DNA of 64,000 bases from Owenia fusiformis. Taxonomy: Eukaryota > Annelida > Polychaeta > Sabellida > Oweniidae. A program made the translations under genes and the position numbers. The stretch covers positions 5,821,169-5,885,168 of the forward strand of contig CAIIXF020000010.1 in NCBI GenBank assembly GCA_903813345.2. Direction: 5' to 3'. Positions 37,301 to 52,300 of this stretch are shown here, piece by piece. The notes under the pieces are model-generated. The model had not been told where the DNA came from. It saw nothing but the letters and a program-made list of their open reading frames with translations, and made no database searches. Every line of letters begins with the position of its first letter. Positions within the stretch are counted from its first letter, which is position 1.

Positions 37301-40300
37301 GTGGAAATTATGATATATCTCTAATGTATGTATTTTAATATCTACCGATTATATTTGAAGGGAAGAGTGGATAGTAAATATTACATTGTGACAAAAAAGA
37401 TTCATTTGTGTTAAAGTGTTCGTTGGGATATGCTACTCCGTGGAATTACCTTTTTCTAGTTAAAGGGGCAACAAGGACTGAAGAGAGAAAATTAAAAAAA
37501 TTAAATTTTTTTTTGGGCTATCAGGTCAATATTTGGCTAAACATCTTCTTTGACATACCTATTTTCTTAAAGTGTATAGATAAATTATCAATTTCAGCAT
37601 TAAGAAGTGTAAGCTGAAATGATATTCATCCAGGGGGGTTTCTTTGAAAATAATGAAAATATATGTTAGTCTTGATGAAATATCCCAAATTAAATATATT
37701 TTGACACTGCTCGATGATCGTTGAATGGCCCCCCTGTTCTAATTGTTGCACCTTTAAAGTAATGTAGTTTTGAGCGTACCACTTATTATTAATTACAATA
37801 CCCAATAGTAGTCCATTTGTCACCCCTATATATCCAATAGTGAACCTAGAAATTGTTAAAAGTACGATGTTTTATGGTCGATTTATGATAATAAGGGTTT
37901 TCTGAAGTGATTTAACTGGGTTGCCAAAAAAGTTTGTTTGGGGAAAAAATTATATAGGCTGATTAGGGAAGGGTGCAATCGCTTAACATGGCGTTGACTA
38001 TTGACTTAGCGTGGGGATACCACCATATACCTAGTATGTTACCATGGGAATAGATACAAAATTTTTCCCCAAAGTTATTTTTTGGCAACCCAGCTAAATC
38101 ACTCCAATAATCCCTAATGATAGTATTTACGTAGAAAAACATCATACTTTTAACTATTCATACGTTCAGAAAATGACAAATGGACTATAGTGTGGACTAG
38201 ATCAATTTTTCTTTACTTTTTAATTTACTACATGCCTTTGGTTCATAGTAGGTATTTTTGGCTAATCCCATGCTTTACATTCAAGTTGTTATGTTGTTAT
38301 TAAGAATATTTTATTTGCCTATGTTTTCATTCCATTACAGGCTAATGATTTATAGTGGTTTTAACATTAACAAAAAAGGATTTGGCAAGAGCCTATTGCC
38401 TATTCTAAGTCGTCTCCTACTGTAGTTGTAATATTATGTTTTGATTTAATTTAATATTCACCAAAACAAATCATAAAATAAAAGACCTAGTCTGTTCTTT
38501 CCAAATTCATCTATGATACACATATACTGTACAATTCTTACAAACTTTCTTTCTGATAAATGATTTTAGAAAGGTTAAACACACAGATCTCTATAATTAC
38601 ATCAGATATATCACCACAATTGTAGGACAAATAAATATATCATTCTAGATTATTGACTTAGTGGTTAAGTTATTGCAAATATATAAAAAAAGATACTTTT
38701 GTGACCACCATTCTGTTAAGTATGCTATTGCCATTACCATTGATCAATTCTTGTTTAGCTCTTTAGCTATTTATATAAGGCAATAAGGTTAATCATGCTT
38801 CCATTTTGAAAAATGACCTGCTTCAATAGGTGCAATATTCAATGCTTTGTGTAGCACTTGGGGAGATTAAACGATAGAACACTGGAATGGTGGAATCTCT
38901 AGACATGTCTTTACTATTCAGGTGATCTAGCATGCTTTGTTGTTCAAGTTATCAATTACTGGCGATCCTCTTGAGTTACATCAAAATAATTTTTTCTTTT
39001 GTTGCAGCGGAGTTTACTCTGTTTAATGACTAATAGCTTTTTATTTGACATAAAGTAATAACCTTTTGTAGACAATGGTTTTACAATAATGACATATTGT
39101 TCTAAAGAACATTGGGACAATATGTCTTCTTATTTTCTAGAGCAACATCAATTTATCTTGCTTCGTCCTCTTTTACTTGAATTGTATAAGAACAATCATC
39201 CTTCTTCTCATACAAACATTTCCTCTCGGTATATTGAACTTCCTTCCAAAGGAATCAATAGAATTGATTCAGCATATCGTTATATGACAATAGATTAAGC
39301 CTCAGATTATTAAATCTTTTATTTACTTTGCTCCTGTTTCAAACATTTCATCATTTTTTTCTTCTCTAGATATTTTTAACCCAATGTCTGCTTTTCATGC
39401 ATATAACCATATTGGTGTTTGTGCTTAATACTCGTGTTTGGTTCTTGCGAATTGTTGCTGCAGGCTATTAGCAAGAATATTCACTGTAACAATTTAATTC
39501 ACTGTAACAATTTCCAAAACTTTTGGAACATGCTGACTGTTTCAAAGATCCATATTGAGGTCAGAATTTGAGAATTTTACCAATTTTGTATGGATGGCTC
39601 TGCCCTGATTGTATGCAGTAACATACTATGTTTTGACTGTTAAACTTTTGGCATTATATAATTAAAATAATGTGGGCTAAAAATAAAAATGAGGTGAATT
39701 TGAAAGTTGATATTGTGTCATGGATAAACAATGAGTCATGGGTATTACAAAAAATGGCCAGGGGGCTACAGCCCTCGGGCCATTATTTTCTCCTAAGACC
39801 CAAGACGAATGGTTTATCTAACTTAAATCACACACTGGGCACTGAGTCTTATTAAAGGTAAATGGTCCATGATCCAGTTTTAGGAAATTTGATTTATTTT
39901 GTTTTGACTGTGAGGTAAGTGTATTGAGAAGTGAGTGAGTATATAAGTTCAAATAGTTAGTTCACCTTTAGTGCACTGCATGTGACAGTCAATTGTCTTT
40001 TGTGCCACACTGGTTTTGGATAGCTTGCCAAGTGTACATTCTTTAAAAACAATAGAAAAAGCAGTCTTTGTTATGGCTGGACAAAAATAAGTGTTGCTAC
40101 CTAAGTTGGGTATTGATTAGCCTTTACAAAAACGCTGTAGTATTGGGTTTTAAGTATTATCTGCTGTTTCCATCAACACATGGAATACAATAGGCAAACT
40201 CTTTGAAGGGTGTTCTGCATCAAACATCATGCAATAACAGGAAATTGAGACAGATTTTCACCTGATATTTATTATGTTAAGAATCAATTAACAAATAATC

Positions 40301-43300
40301 ATTGATTTACTAAACTGACTAAATGCCGACTCATGCTGAGTTTGCGATCATAGCAATCTTCTGAAGTTGATATTCAAAATTAATGTCCAATTAAAGCACA
40401 AACCTTAACGAACCTTAATGGAACAAAATAGCATATACAACATTTTCTTAGACCTCTCAATATTATAGTTATACAAGGGAAATTTTGGTTGATTTAACAA
40501 AAGGTATGCAAAAAATTAAAACAGAACTCCCCAAAATAGATAAAAATTAAGATAAATGTTTTATTTCATTAACAAGATACTTTTTTAAAATCAACCAAAC
40601 TTTCCTTTGTACAATTACAATATTGAGAGACCGTTGTGTTTAGGTCGTTTTGTTCCAATGAGGTTCGGATAGATGTTCCATTTAATTCCGAACATATGAT
40701 ACCAAGAAGAAAAGAAGTGTCTGGTGTGTTTTCTAAAACAATATAGAGAAAAGTTTATATTTCAAAGTATAATGTTATCATTCAAAAGATGACCATAAAA
40801 TTGACGATGTGTAAAATTTTCAGAATTTTTGATGACTAGTTTAAGAGGAACATGTGTTCAAAAAGTTCACCATATCGATACCACTCCTTTTACTGATATT
40901 TCTAATACAGTAACTGATAAGGGATCCAATACGGGATCCAATATAGGTTTTTGGCTGATACAGGATCTGATGCGGGATTTTTCTAATATCAGTTTTATTC
41001 CCAGTTTATTTCCCAGGGAAAACATGTTATTGTGGTATAATATTATATATTTATTCTATATTATTGAGATTCGGTTTAGCAATTTAAGGTATTTGATCAT
41101 TATCCCAACAAACAAAGTTCGGTAGGGATATACAGGGCGTATCAAAAAAAACGCAACAAGTAGTTATCTCGTAAAATCACAAAACTAGTGATGATTACAT
41201 CAATTTCATTCAATGTACCATAAAGCCACGTCTGTCCTCTTTGCAATGATGTGTCATTCATTCACATGTGGTAATGTTGAGAAATCCTTCCATTTGCACA
41301 GTGGGTCAAAATGGGCCAAGTTCTGGGCTTCTGGGCCAAGTTTTAGATATTGCAAAAATCAGTTCAAGGGCTAAGTGCAAATGGAAGTTCCCCTGACTTG
41401 AATTGTTATAACTTTTTTCTTTTGGAGCTACCTCAGAAGCATCTGTGCTCACAATTCCTCCAACAGATATTGCAAAACCTTGAGAAATAATTGCCCATGG
41501 GCTGCTTTTCTCTGCTTTAACCCACAGATGACTCAGGGCTGAACCATGCATGACATGGACAGATGAGCGCACCTTTATGTACAAGGAAGTGGTGGCAATT
41601 TGGAGGGGTTATAGGATGTATTCTTGCAAGAGTATGAGTATGAACACTTTACTGTCTATGCCACACCAGTCACACCTTCTTCCAATAGCCCCTATGGCCC
41701 TTGTACTGACTTTCACAATGTTTAGAACTTGGGTCCGAGTTGAATTTTGCCCCACTTTGCAAAATTAATGATTATTTTGCCAGCCATGACTCCCTGTGAA
41801 TGGATGATATTCCATTGCAAAGAGGAGTATTTTGGCTTTTTGGTACATTGAATGAAAAGGATGCAGTCAGCATTGGTTTTATGTTTTCTTCCAATATTGC
41901 ATCGGACTCCGTACACTGACTTTTGCGATGTTTATAACTTGGCCCAAAGCTAATTTTGGCCAACTTTGCAAATGGAAAGATTACTCGCCCAACCATGACC
42001 AAATATCAATGAATGATATATCATTGTAAAGAGACAAGTGACTTTATGGTGCATTGAATGAAATCAAGGCTGTTATCACTGGTTTTGTGCTTTTTCAAGA
42101 TAACAATATGTTTCGTTTTTTTGATACGCACTGTAGTGAAGCCCGCCATCCGCCAGTGGTTGGGATCTGTAACAAATTCTTACAACTTCCAATAACTTAA
42201 CAATTACTGTTTAGACTGACTTCAATTTTTTTCAAAATCATCTACAAGTTTTCAGAAGTTCAAATCTGACTTGATGTTTAAGATTTGACCTTCAATGATC
42301 TTTTCAAGTTCAAAAAGGTTAAAAAAGGTCAAAAAGGTATCTTTTCAACTTGCTTTAAATTGAATTTTTTCAAAATCATCTACAAACTATCAGAAGCTCA
42401 GATCTGACTTATATGAGATAAATAGATAAAAAGATATGAGATTTGACCTTCAATAACCTTCTCAAGGTCAAAAAAGGTATTTTTTCAACTTGCTTCAAAT
42501 TGACCAATTTTTCTTTTCAAAATCATTTATAATTTCTCAAAAGTTCAAATCTGACTATGGATTTGACCTTCAATGACATTCTCAAGGTAAAATAAGATTT
42601 GACCCTCAATGACCTTTTCAAGGTCAAAAAGGTCATTTTTCAACTTGCTTCAAATTGACAATTTTTTTTCAAAATCATCTTCAAGTTCTCAGAAATTTGA
42701 CTTATGATTGAACTAATGTTGTGAGCAACTAGGTGGTGACATTTTGTCATATTAATGCCTTGTTTCATTATGTCATCTCCAGAAGTGGTGACTTATAGTT
42801 TTTATCTTTTTTGTGGATGGCAGTCAGCAGTTGGTGTTTGGCAGTGGGTGTTCGGTGGTTGCTGTTCAGTGTTTTACATCTGTAACAAATGGCAGGTGGT
42901 GACATTTTGTATCTTATGTTAATGCCTTGTTTTAAATTGCATTTGTGAGCATTTGCTCATTATTACTCAGTGATTGTTATACAAGTATATGATTTTTTGA
43001 TTAAGGTGAAGGCTGAGGGAAGGGGAACGAAGAAGTGGTGTAAAAGGAGAGGATTAGAGGAGCAAAGATTCTATGAAATGACAAAGCTGAAGCAACAGTT
43101 CAAGGAATTACTGAGGGTAAGTGTTAGTTGTGGGAAAATATGACTGACTCACACATTGACTCGTTATCCCATCGAACAATGTTCGGAGGGATATAGGGAA
43201 TGCCTCCGTCCGTCTGTCTGTCCGTCCAGGCAATAACTCAAATACCGTTGGCCCGATTTTGTTCATATTTTGTACACATATACCTTCACTGGCATGTAGC

Positions 43301-46300
43301 GGCCCTGATATCGATAAATTCTACACGCAATATAACCCGATTTTAGATGCTTGGTTAAAACTTTACACGAAAAAGCCTCGATATCCGGGCATTTACTCTT
43401 ACACTGAACTGAAAATAGCATCGTCTAAACGTGTATGTCTTGGCTTCCGGGTAAGTTTATCAACATTTATACTCAATTGAAAGAGCAGTCGTGCATATAT
43501 CGTGTACCAGTTTGATTGTTTTATATGTGTGTGTATTTATAATATGATAGTCTAGTAATACCGTGTCGTTAGAACAAGTGCTAGATATCGAACTGATGAC
43601 CTGAAATTAGATTATTGGACTGGTCGCGCATCTGATATTAGATGATTAATTTGCATTGGATCTGATATTAACTTGCAACCCAATACTACAATAAATACCA
43701 TGATTTTACATTAGAATGATAACACGGCCTCACATTCTAATTCATTATACGTCCATTGCAGGCCAAAAATGTTTCAATGGGGATATTGTAATGCACACGA
43801 GAATACATTCGATTCGTATATATTGACACCCCAGTTGTCCGAAACCCAGTTGTCCGAAACCCAATTCCCCGAAACCCAGTTGTCCGAAACCCATTACTCC
43901 GAAAAATAAAGTCATAATTTACCAGAGAAAGGGGGGGGGGGCGTAGCTTACTTAAGCTTACGTCAGTTTCATGCCATGTATTTGGCCAAATTAATGGCAT
44001 GGACGCATTCTGATATTCATAGATCTCTCTCTCACTTTGAATTGCATCCATTGCATGGCGTTACCAGAATGGCAGGAACGGGAGATTTATTTTACATTGT
44101 GATTCTAAAAAAGGTTATTAAAACACAATATATATTACGGAACAGTTTATCTTATCTTCTTCAATCTCTTTTATATAGGCAAAATAAAATGAAACATTTT
44201 GAAACAGATAAAATAAGGTATAGAACTTAAAGAATAAAACAGTATACAAATTACGTTGTCAAAATATTTCGTCGCATTTAATTTCTTAGTCTCAGTCCCT
44301 TATCAAATCGTAAAAGAATAAAACATTCTAAACTTAATCACTTGGGATTTATGTTTCGGCATTCGTTTCAGGCATTTGTTTTTTATGTTCTTCTCCTGAA
44401 ATGTATTTGTTTGACAATAATCAGAGAAAGTGCGTATATATACGTATAAATATGCCACGCAAACAAACGGGTGTGACTTCAATTTCTTGTCTGTCTGAGG
44501 ACGTATTGGGAACGAGGTAGAATTAAAGAATTCTTATGAACAAATGTATTGGATAAGTTAATTTCTGATGGATCTGGATAAAATATATTTCAAAACTTTG
44601 TCAACACTAGATAACTTCATTTAGGCAGATATAGTATCTTGATATATTTGGCTATCATGCGTTTAAAATACGTTCCTAAAACTATGAAGACGTTGTGTGA
44701 GAAATATTGCTATTGTACGTTCGAAAAGTATTTGGTTGTATTTTGTAGTTCTCAAGTTATCCATGAACTTTCGTGGGCTAATTAACGTCTTGACTCAGCA
44801 TATTTAGCCTAATTTTGCAATGATGTCAACGTGATTCAAATGTTATGCTGTCGTGATTCGCAGAGGTTGCGACAAGATTCGTTTTAAGAAATTGTATTTT
44901 TTGATAAGATCCCCTAATTTTCGGAGAACTTGGTTTCAGACAACTGGGTTTCGGAGAATTGAGTTTCGGACAACTGGGTTTCGGACAACTGGATTGACCC
45001 CTATGAGGGTTGATCATACATCAATTGAACATGGAGATTTTCCTGTACACTTTTCCCAAACATGTGGAATAGATCTAGACTAGATGCGAGTAGAAATTAT
45101 CTGATTTATCCTATGCCAAGTAGGGTTTTAGGGAGATAAGTTGGTAAGATATATCCCGTATCCTGATTTTGAGGTTTCCATATCAAGAACCTCCATATCT
45201 CCCGTCATATCTCCCGCTTCGGTGCATATCTTCCCGCTTCGGGTCGTATCTTCCCGCTTCCAAAAAAGTGGAAATGCAATAAAATGACTTTGCATATGAA
45301 TGATTTGTTTATTTTTTACACCTTGTGCTACTAAAAAATCTACTTGGTATAGGATAAAGCAGTTATGTACGGTCGGTTTGGATATTGGGTTCATCCCTCG
45401 TGAGATATGCACATCTACTTTCTGTCCCTACGGTCCCTCAGGTAGATATGCATATCTCCCTCTGGAAAAACCCCGCATCCAAAACCTCCCAGTACATAAC
45501 CCGTATTTATCCCATGGTTACAAGGATATAGATCGAATATCACGTGAAGATATAATTGATACGTGGATGAAGATATCATATTTTAGCAAACAATTCCCAA
45601 ATCATCGAATATCACTTTTGAAACCATCGAATATCACTTTTTGAAAGGTGATATTCGATGGTTTCAAATTGATATTCAATGGTTTCAAAAGTGATATTCG
45701 ATGGTTTTGATTTTTTCAATTTTTTTTATTAATTCAGCAAAACGATTGTTTATGAATACCTAGCAAGAGCTCAAAAAGTTCAATCATCTATTTATCTCAA
45801 AAAGACCTCAAAAACTGAGCTTGAATTAGAAATATGTCTTCTAAAATCTTCCTCGCCTGGACCTGATGGGATTCTACCATCACTTATTAAGTCTGTAAGA
45901 CAGTTTTTAATTCTCGAAATCGTTGTTCCCTCTTCAAAAGAGAAGACGCGAAAATCTTTCCTTATAAGGGCAGAATATTTCCCATGATGCAGTTCGCGGA
46001 GGAACAAATTTATACTTCCTTATTTTCCCTCATAGGTTTAACATGGGGATTTTCACACCTATTTTTCAAACGATATATTCGTTCATATTCCCGTAGGAGA
46101 GTACAGAAAAAATTATTAGAAACGATTGATCTCTCATTAATCTTAATATAACAGCTATTTTTTTCATTGTATTAATTCATAGCGTGGTGAAAACGATGAT
46201 TGAAAAGTGAGAAAATATTCCGGAAGAGAAGGTCACGTGATCAGTAGACTAGTCGCCATATTGGAAAAAACAATTCCATTCTACTTTCAATACTTTCATG

Positions 46301-49300
46301 CCAATTTTACCGCACTACAAACTGCGACATCGATGCAACAACTGAATAAAAGTATTCATCTTCAAATTACATTATAGAGTTACGTTGAAAACCCACAAAC
46401 AACTGAACAGTAGACCAAAGAAGACGCGTCGCAATTATCTAGGTCAATCCGTTCAGTGGTCCGAAAGCAAATCTATAGTACTCGTTTCCGAATTTTGTTG
46501 TTCGTTGTACAATCTTTTATTGATTAAACTCGGTATACTGACTATTAAAGCAGTGACAAAGAAGAATACTTCCGATGGTGTCATTGTTTTATTTAGCGTG
46601 CGAGTGTAAAAACAAAATTGAGTAGTTAGTTTGATTTAGAACTTTCGTGTCACGCAAATAGCTACGCGAAATGCATAGTGGGAAAAGATTGACCAATCAA
46701 ATTTTGTCCTTTTTGAGTGCTTTTTCAGTGCATATTAGCGAACGTTCTGTTTCAAAGAGCGAATCGCGAAAAGGAGAATTGATCCGCTCTTGTATATATT
46801 TAACTTATCTTTTAAATCTGGTATTTTCCCAGACGCCCTCAAATTGGCCAAAGTAACACCTGTATTTAAAAAAGGAGTCACTACAAATCCTTCGAACTAT
46901 AGACCAATTTCAGTTTTATCGGTATTTTCTAAATTGTTAGAAAAGCTCATGCACGCCAAACTCACTGGTTTTTTAGAACGTTTTGAAATTATTTTTACTT
47001 ATCAATTTGGATTTCAGAAATTCAACTCTACCTACATGGCCATTTTATATTTCATTGAACAAATTCGAAAATCAACTGATTTGGGGAAAACGAGCATTGG
47101 CATAACATTAGATTTTTCCAAGGCCTTTGACACTATTAATCATGACATTTTGATACAAAAACTTGAATATTATGGCATCAGAGGAATAGGTAAGTCCTGG
47201 TTTGAAAGTTATTTAAAAGACTGCAAACAATATGTCACCATTAACAATTATGAATCTAAACAATCATCTCTAAATTGTGGTGTTCCGCAGGGCTCGGTAC
47301 TTGGACCACTATTATTTATTCTTTACATAAATGATCTGCCTTTTGTTGACCCTAATCTAAAATTTATTATGTTTGCTGATGACACCAATCTTCTTGATAG
47401 TGATTATGATTTAAATGAACTCATGACTAGAACTAATGCAAACTTGAATTCAATAGATGACTGGATAAAAGCAAACAAACTTTCACTTAATATTGGCCAA
47501 ACCAATGCTATTCTATTTGGACCCCAAAAAAAATCAAACAAATCTGAATCTCAAAATACGCAATGAGAACATAAATTTCCGGGATAAAATTGACTTTCTT
47601 GGAATTATTATTGATAAAAACTTGAAATTTAAAGAGCACATAAAATCTATTGAAACAAAGATTTCTCGCGTCATTGGTTCTCTTTATCACATTAAACATC
47701 TACTTCAAATAGACAGTTTCAAAACAATTTACTACTCATTGATACACTCTCAATTAAATTATTGCAACATTATCTGGGGTAACACATTTAAATCATTTTA
47801 TGATCGTCTACATAAACTGCAGAAACAATTCTTAAGGCTAGCTTTAAATAAGGATAGACCTTCTCACTCCGCTCCTTTATTTGAAGATCTTAACATATTA
47901 AATATTTTTGATGTCAACAGATATTGTACTGGTCAGTTCATGTACAAAATCTTTAATAAGCACCCCAGTCTTCCAAAAAATCTATTTCAAGACTTGTTTG
48001 ATATCAACATTAATATTCATCATCATTACACAAGACAATTGCATTATTTTCATATCCCTAAATGCTCTAAACTTTCCCTTCGCTATCTAGGTCCTAATCT
48101 TTGGAATGCTCTACCACATGATATTAAAAAATGCTCCACTCTAAATATTTTCAAATCTTCATATAAAAAACTACTCATCTATCGATAACGTATAATACCA
48201 ATATCATACTATACTGTTGATTTTATACTGATACCTGATTTTTGTAACATTTTTACATTGTACATCCTTAGATTAATTGTTAATACCATTTTTATATACC
48301 TACATGTAACATAATATAAGTGTTTTCTTTTATATATAGTCTAGATGTCATTTTAATGATTTCTGTTAGACCGCAACATATACCCACTAGGGTGTCTAGC
48401 GGCTTGTTTTTATAGTGTATATGATATAAGAATTATGAAATAAATTGAATTGAATTATATATTTATTATATATTTTTATTTTTTGGGATCCTGTTTTTAC
48501 GGCGTTCGCATTAAATACAAACCACTCTGTTACGTCACGTATATGACGTTCGTTGAATTATCCCAATCAAAATGTCAGACGAAATGGAATTTCCATTACA
48601 ATTTATCGGACTATTCAATGTTCGCTGGATAATAATTCCCAATGGGATAAACGGACAATCCTATAGTTTTTCAAAAATATCACTTATATCCACTCATGGA
48701 TATCAGTATCTTCACTCATTCGCTGCGCTCACTCGCGAAGATATCAATATCCACTCATGGATATAAGTGATATTTCAGAGCCATAGGATATTCCTATATT
48801 ATCCTACACTTAATGTACTAAATGTATAATAACATGAAAAAATAAATTTAATATTTATTGGCAAAATGAATATCCGGAGGATATCGTTACGATATACTCC
48901 GGGCGGAGGATATCATGACGATATCCTCCGGAAAACCCAATATACGGAGGATATTGTGACGATATACTCCGCTAGTTGATTTCCCGCCAAATTGACTCTA
49001 TTTGGCATGAAATTCATTTTACAATGATATTATACATTCAGTACACTCCTTGTAAGTGTAGGATAATAAGAACATCCTATGATTTTTTTCAGAATATCAT
49101 TTTAATCTACTCGGTGATATTGATATATGCACTCGTTCGCTTCGCTCTCTCGTGCAGATATCAATATCACCTCGTAGATAAAAATGATATTCCTCAAAAT
49201 CATAGGATATCCTATAATTATTCCATAGTTAGCATGATATCCATAGGATAACATGTCAAAATAAAAACGGTATTTTTGAAATCAGTGGTAAAATATGATA

Positions 49301-52300
49301 TTTTAGGCAAATTTTCACTTAACCATAGCATACGGTGTTTTAGCCATGACATGCGGCGCCGTATGCCATGGTTTATGGATTTTTGCTACTTCAGACTCAA
49401 AACGAGGCTAAGTGTCAATATCGCCGTATCGTTTGGAAAATTCGTTTTAGATCACTTAATTCCCGAAGATTCTGATGATGACTTTAACTATGGAATATAA
49501 AGAACATCCTATGATTTACTCGTGATATGATTTTAATCCACTCATGGATATTGATACATGTATCTGCACTCTCTCGCTACGCTCACTCGTGCAGATATCA
49601 TATCCATTCGTGGATAAAAATCATATCACTCATAAATCATAGGATATCCTCTATTTAAGATGTGATATTCGATAGTTTAAAAGTGATATTCGATGGTTTG
49701 TAAATTGTTTGATAAAATATGATATCTTGATCCACATATCAAATATATCATCATGTGATATTCGATCTATATCCTCCTTGCAACCATGGGATAAAGCTTT
49801 ACGTCCCGCTCCAAGCGGGCAGATGTAGTATATCTGCCCGCTACGTCATAATCGCCGCTTGCATATTTGTTCATAATTTGTAACGTTCGCGGAATGACTG
49901 TAAACGGCAATGGAGAAAACACAGACAATCAGGGTCTGTTTGATAGTTAAAAAAGGGAAAGGGCATCCACTTTATCAATAAAAAATTCGAGAAAATAAAT
50001 ATGGGATTATTTGAGAGAACATGAAAATCCGCCCACGGCCAAGAAAACAAAACTGGACATGAATATTCTAAAATATTTCCACGATTTAACAATGTGAACC
50101 AGATGACCAAGATTGGTATGGGATAAACATATTATCATATAGTCAGGATATTGGGATTATCCCGTGGCCAATATATAGGGGTTATGCAATTGGAGGTTTT
50201 GGATACAGGGAATATCCCGAGGGATATACAATATATCTTCCCGAGGGACCGAAGGGACCAAGGGAAGACATATTATATATCCCTCGGGATATTCCCTGTA
50301 TCCAAAACCTCCAAGTGCATAACTGTTGTATATAGTTTAGCATGATATGTACTTCTTTCTGTAACTGGAATACGATTCTAATATACAAGCAGCACATACG
50401 TATTCCCGGGGAACCATAAATATTTTGTGTAGTGTGTGGACATTTTTCTTTTCATTTCTCTAAAATCAGATTATTCTCATAAAATTCATACAAAGTTGGG
50501 CCTAAGCCTCTATTTTCGTATTCTGCATGTTAAGATATTTATAATGTAAAACCTAAGAGATAAATTCAATGTCTTCAGTTGAGAATAAGTATAAGGTAAA
50601 TGTGTGAATTCTGCTTGTTGTTGCACTATTTTTATAATAAACAAGGTTCGATACGCAACACTGAATAGACTGCAGTCATAGCTTAGTTGTAAAGAAAACA
50701 AAAGAAGTTGGGACGTGGTCATGCTTGAATACGATTTTAAATATATCGCCGTTTACATTTGTTGAAATCGTCCTGTATTAATTTCAACAGGTGATCGGTG
50801 TACAAGGGCATATATTTGAGTTATTGGTTTAACGATAAGTATGACCTATGAGTGGGTAACGTTTTACAAATGCATGAAACAAATACTCCAATGGCCTAAT
50901 CTCAATTTTCCTGCATAAACTATTACATTGAAATGATGGTCATTTGCTCTCTAACTTCCGCACCGCATACGTAACTTCGTAACAATTCAATAAGCCAAGA
51001 CAGGACCGCTATAATCGCTACATGCCAGTGTACCTTATGGGGGAAGAATTCATGCTGAAAGGCCGATTTTCAAAATGGCCACTCATTTAAAAATGGTGGC
51101 CATTTTAGTGCCGATTTTACAGTAATTTAGGTGCAATATGTAAAACTGTAATAGCAATATGTTTTAAATGTAAAAAATTATGTAGGACATTAATAAAGCT
51201 CGAAATGTAGATATACAGAAGCACATGGCAGCCATCTTGAAAAATGGCGGCCTTTACTTATTATTTTACGATTTTTGCTGTAACTCGAAAAGTAGTGGAG
51301 CAATTTTGTTCATATTTGGTATGTGAATACTATAAGCATGGCACACTGTCTAATGACACTTTTGGTAGAAGGCGGCCATTTTTCAAAATGGCTGCCATTT
51401 TAACGTATTTTACTAGAACTCAAAAAGTAGTGGAGTGATTTTGTTAATATTTGGTATGCGAATACTATAAGCATGGCACACTGTCTAATGGCACTTTTGG
51501 TAGAAGGTGGCCATTTCGAAAAATGGCTTCCATTTTTGCTATATACTTTGTTTGTAAAAATGCCAGCCATGGCTGTTCGATGGGATTTGCTACGCTTTGG
51601 CGTTGCTGTTGTCTAGTTATTATTATATCTCTTTATTTCCCATTTAGCATGGAGTACAAAAATATTTAACTTTTAACACAACAGTGAAAATTAACCAAAA
51701 CAACAACACAAAAACACATCTAAAAATTTAAGACAATAACAAAAACACAAAAAAACAAAAACAATTCACATCTAAAATGTCAATGACAAGTAAGTTTTGG
51801 CACGCCTTGTTGACTTTAACTTTAACAATGAAATGGTTTTACTTTTTTTTGTCATTGTTTTCGCTTCCTCATTAGTATTTATGTAAACAAATTATTATTT
51901 GTTGGATATCTTTGTAAAACGTGTATCTAAACAAAACTGGGCTAACAATGAAATGATTTTCTTCCCAGGAATTTTTCTTTCTCCTGCAATTTGTAAATTA
52001 TTCCATGTGGCAGTTCCCCTGCAATGTCTGCATGATTCATTCAGTCTATAGATCTGGATTTTGACTCCATAAGAAGAACATTTTACCCAGAGGTCTATCG
52101 AGCCATTCTTGTTTCAACCCACATGTTTGTACCTGACTACATGTATTCTCCCTATATAGAATGCTAATGTGCTCAAGAGTTTAGAATGACTATTAATAGA
52201 TATATGCCCTACAATTGATAAATAAGGTTATCCAAAGCTTCCAAACTTGATAAAACTTATTCATGACTCCACAGGGTGATCCAAAAAGTGAGCCTGAATT

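Noticed and set aside
43737-44051. Minus-strand ORF with [10 protein letters not shown] repeats
   Set aside because: It is a translation of the inverted minisatellite end of a foldback-like element.
46790-48188. Active reverse transcriptase gene
   Set aside because: It is 5'-truncated, frameshifted near 47526 and interrupted by a MITE, so it is a pseudogene.
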